From Kofleriaceae bacterium (lineage in GTDB: Bacteria; Myxococcota_A; Polyangia; Haliangiales; Haliangiaceae): a DNA stretch of 64,000 nt. Position numbers and translations under genes: made by a program. Location of the stretch: NCBI GenBank assembly GCA_013368795.1, contig JABFXX010000408.1:32553-96552 (forward strand), written 5' to 3'. Below the pieces are notes generated by a model. That model ran no database searches. It had not been told where the DNA came from and was given only the letters and a program-made list of their open reading frames with translations. How positions within the stretch are numbered: the first letter of the stretch is position 1; each line of letters begins with the position of its first letter. Shown piece after piece: positions 63,924 to 64,000 of this stretch.

Positions 63924-64000
63924 GTGGACACCGTCGCGTTCCTCGAGACCACCGGCGAGAGGCACACCACGGTCGTTGGTGGGCTGACCGCCCTCGAGCG
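63924..64000 (+). CDS. Possible 5' end of a further gene
   Basis: From GTG 63924 an open frame runs off the window (VDTVAFLETTGERHTTVVGG...). There is no stop in 25 codons and the composition resembles coding sequence, but the start has no clear ribosome-binding site and no family can be recognised from so short a stretch. The preceding 69 bases after the lipoprotein stop hold no clear terminator. Confidence 0.4.
   Translation, partial: MDTVAFLETTGERHTTVVGGLTALE

Overview
The window looks like a chromosomal segment of a GC-rich Gram-negative soil bacterium of the Myxococcota, probably near Haliangium/Kofleriaceae. The evidence is a MYXO-CTERM-type C-terminal anchor and a DUF4215 Cys-rich repeat on an M36-like protease, a MopE-like Asp-rich motif, thrombospondin type 3 repeats, about seventeen predicted lipoproteins, a Ser/Thr kinase beside a PEGA-repeat protein, and a strong bias to G/C at third codon positions. 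No gene-free gap exceeds about 230 bases. I saw no rRNA, convincing tRNA, CRISPR array, IS element or prophage.

Layout. 1-6.1 kb (minus): a radical SAM/SPASM protein coupled to a zinc-ribbon/MopE-like partner, a secreted metalloprotease, a small lipoprotein and metK. 6.1-11.6 kb (plus): a lipoprotein, then hisD, a 33-codon Cys-rich micro-ORF, hisC and an M28 peptidase lipoprotein, all coupled by overlapping stop/start codons. 11.6-17.7 kb: a MshEN-domain protein, an L,D-transpeptidase, two Cys-cluster proteins, a LysR regulator, an MscS channel and a DUF423 protein. 17.7-21.1 kb (minus): the RNA-repair pair rtcB-rtcA, preceded by a compositionally foreign intein-like HNH gene. 21.1-28.6 kb (minus): lipoproteins, an ABC exporter with a 21-glycine tract, a small basic protein, polyphosphate kinase and a zinc-ribbon/Tudor-like protein. 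28.6-36.3 kb: a TPR-SUFU protein, PEBP and Kazal lipoproteins, two tandem DsbA-like lipoproteins, and further envelope proteins. 36.4-42.3 kb (plus): korAB and three trailing genes. 42.3-43.8 kb (minus): a two-gene copper-amine-oxidase-like pair. 43.9-49.6 kb: an envelope protein and a kinase / beta-propeller / PEGA operon. 49.6-60.8 kb: a nitroreductase, an enolase-superfamily enzyme and a six-gene minus-strand operon (GH15, SDR, FAD monooxygenase, membrane protein, TPP enzyme, FAD/Fe-S oxidase). 60.8-64 kb: DUF971, a membrane protein, an orphan DNA methyltransferase, a lipoprotein and the start of one more gene.

The most notable system is the second DsbA-like lipoprotein (32990-33823). It has an in-frame TGA exactly where its tandem neighbour has the first cysteine of the CPYC active site. 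The frame continues intact for 170 more codons. A stem-loop follows the TGA with its loop GU at +20/+21, the same place as in the E. coli fdhF SECIS as I recall it. I read it as a selenocysteine (UPYC) oxidoreductase paired with a cysteine paralogue. Other points of interest are the his-operon micro-ORF, the split amine-oxidase pair, the stand-alone intein-like gene beside rtcBA, and the radical SAM/MopE-like pair.

Genes are tightly packed. Most same-strand neighbours overlap by 1-4 bases, and four convergent pairs share overlapping stop codons, so translational coupling is probably widespread. All functions are inferred from motifs read by eye; no database search was run.
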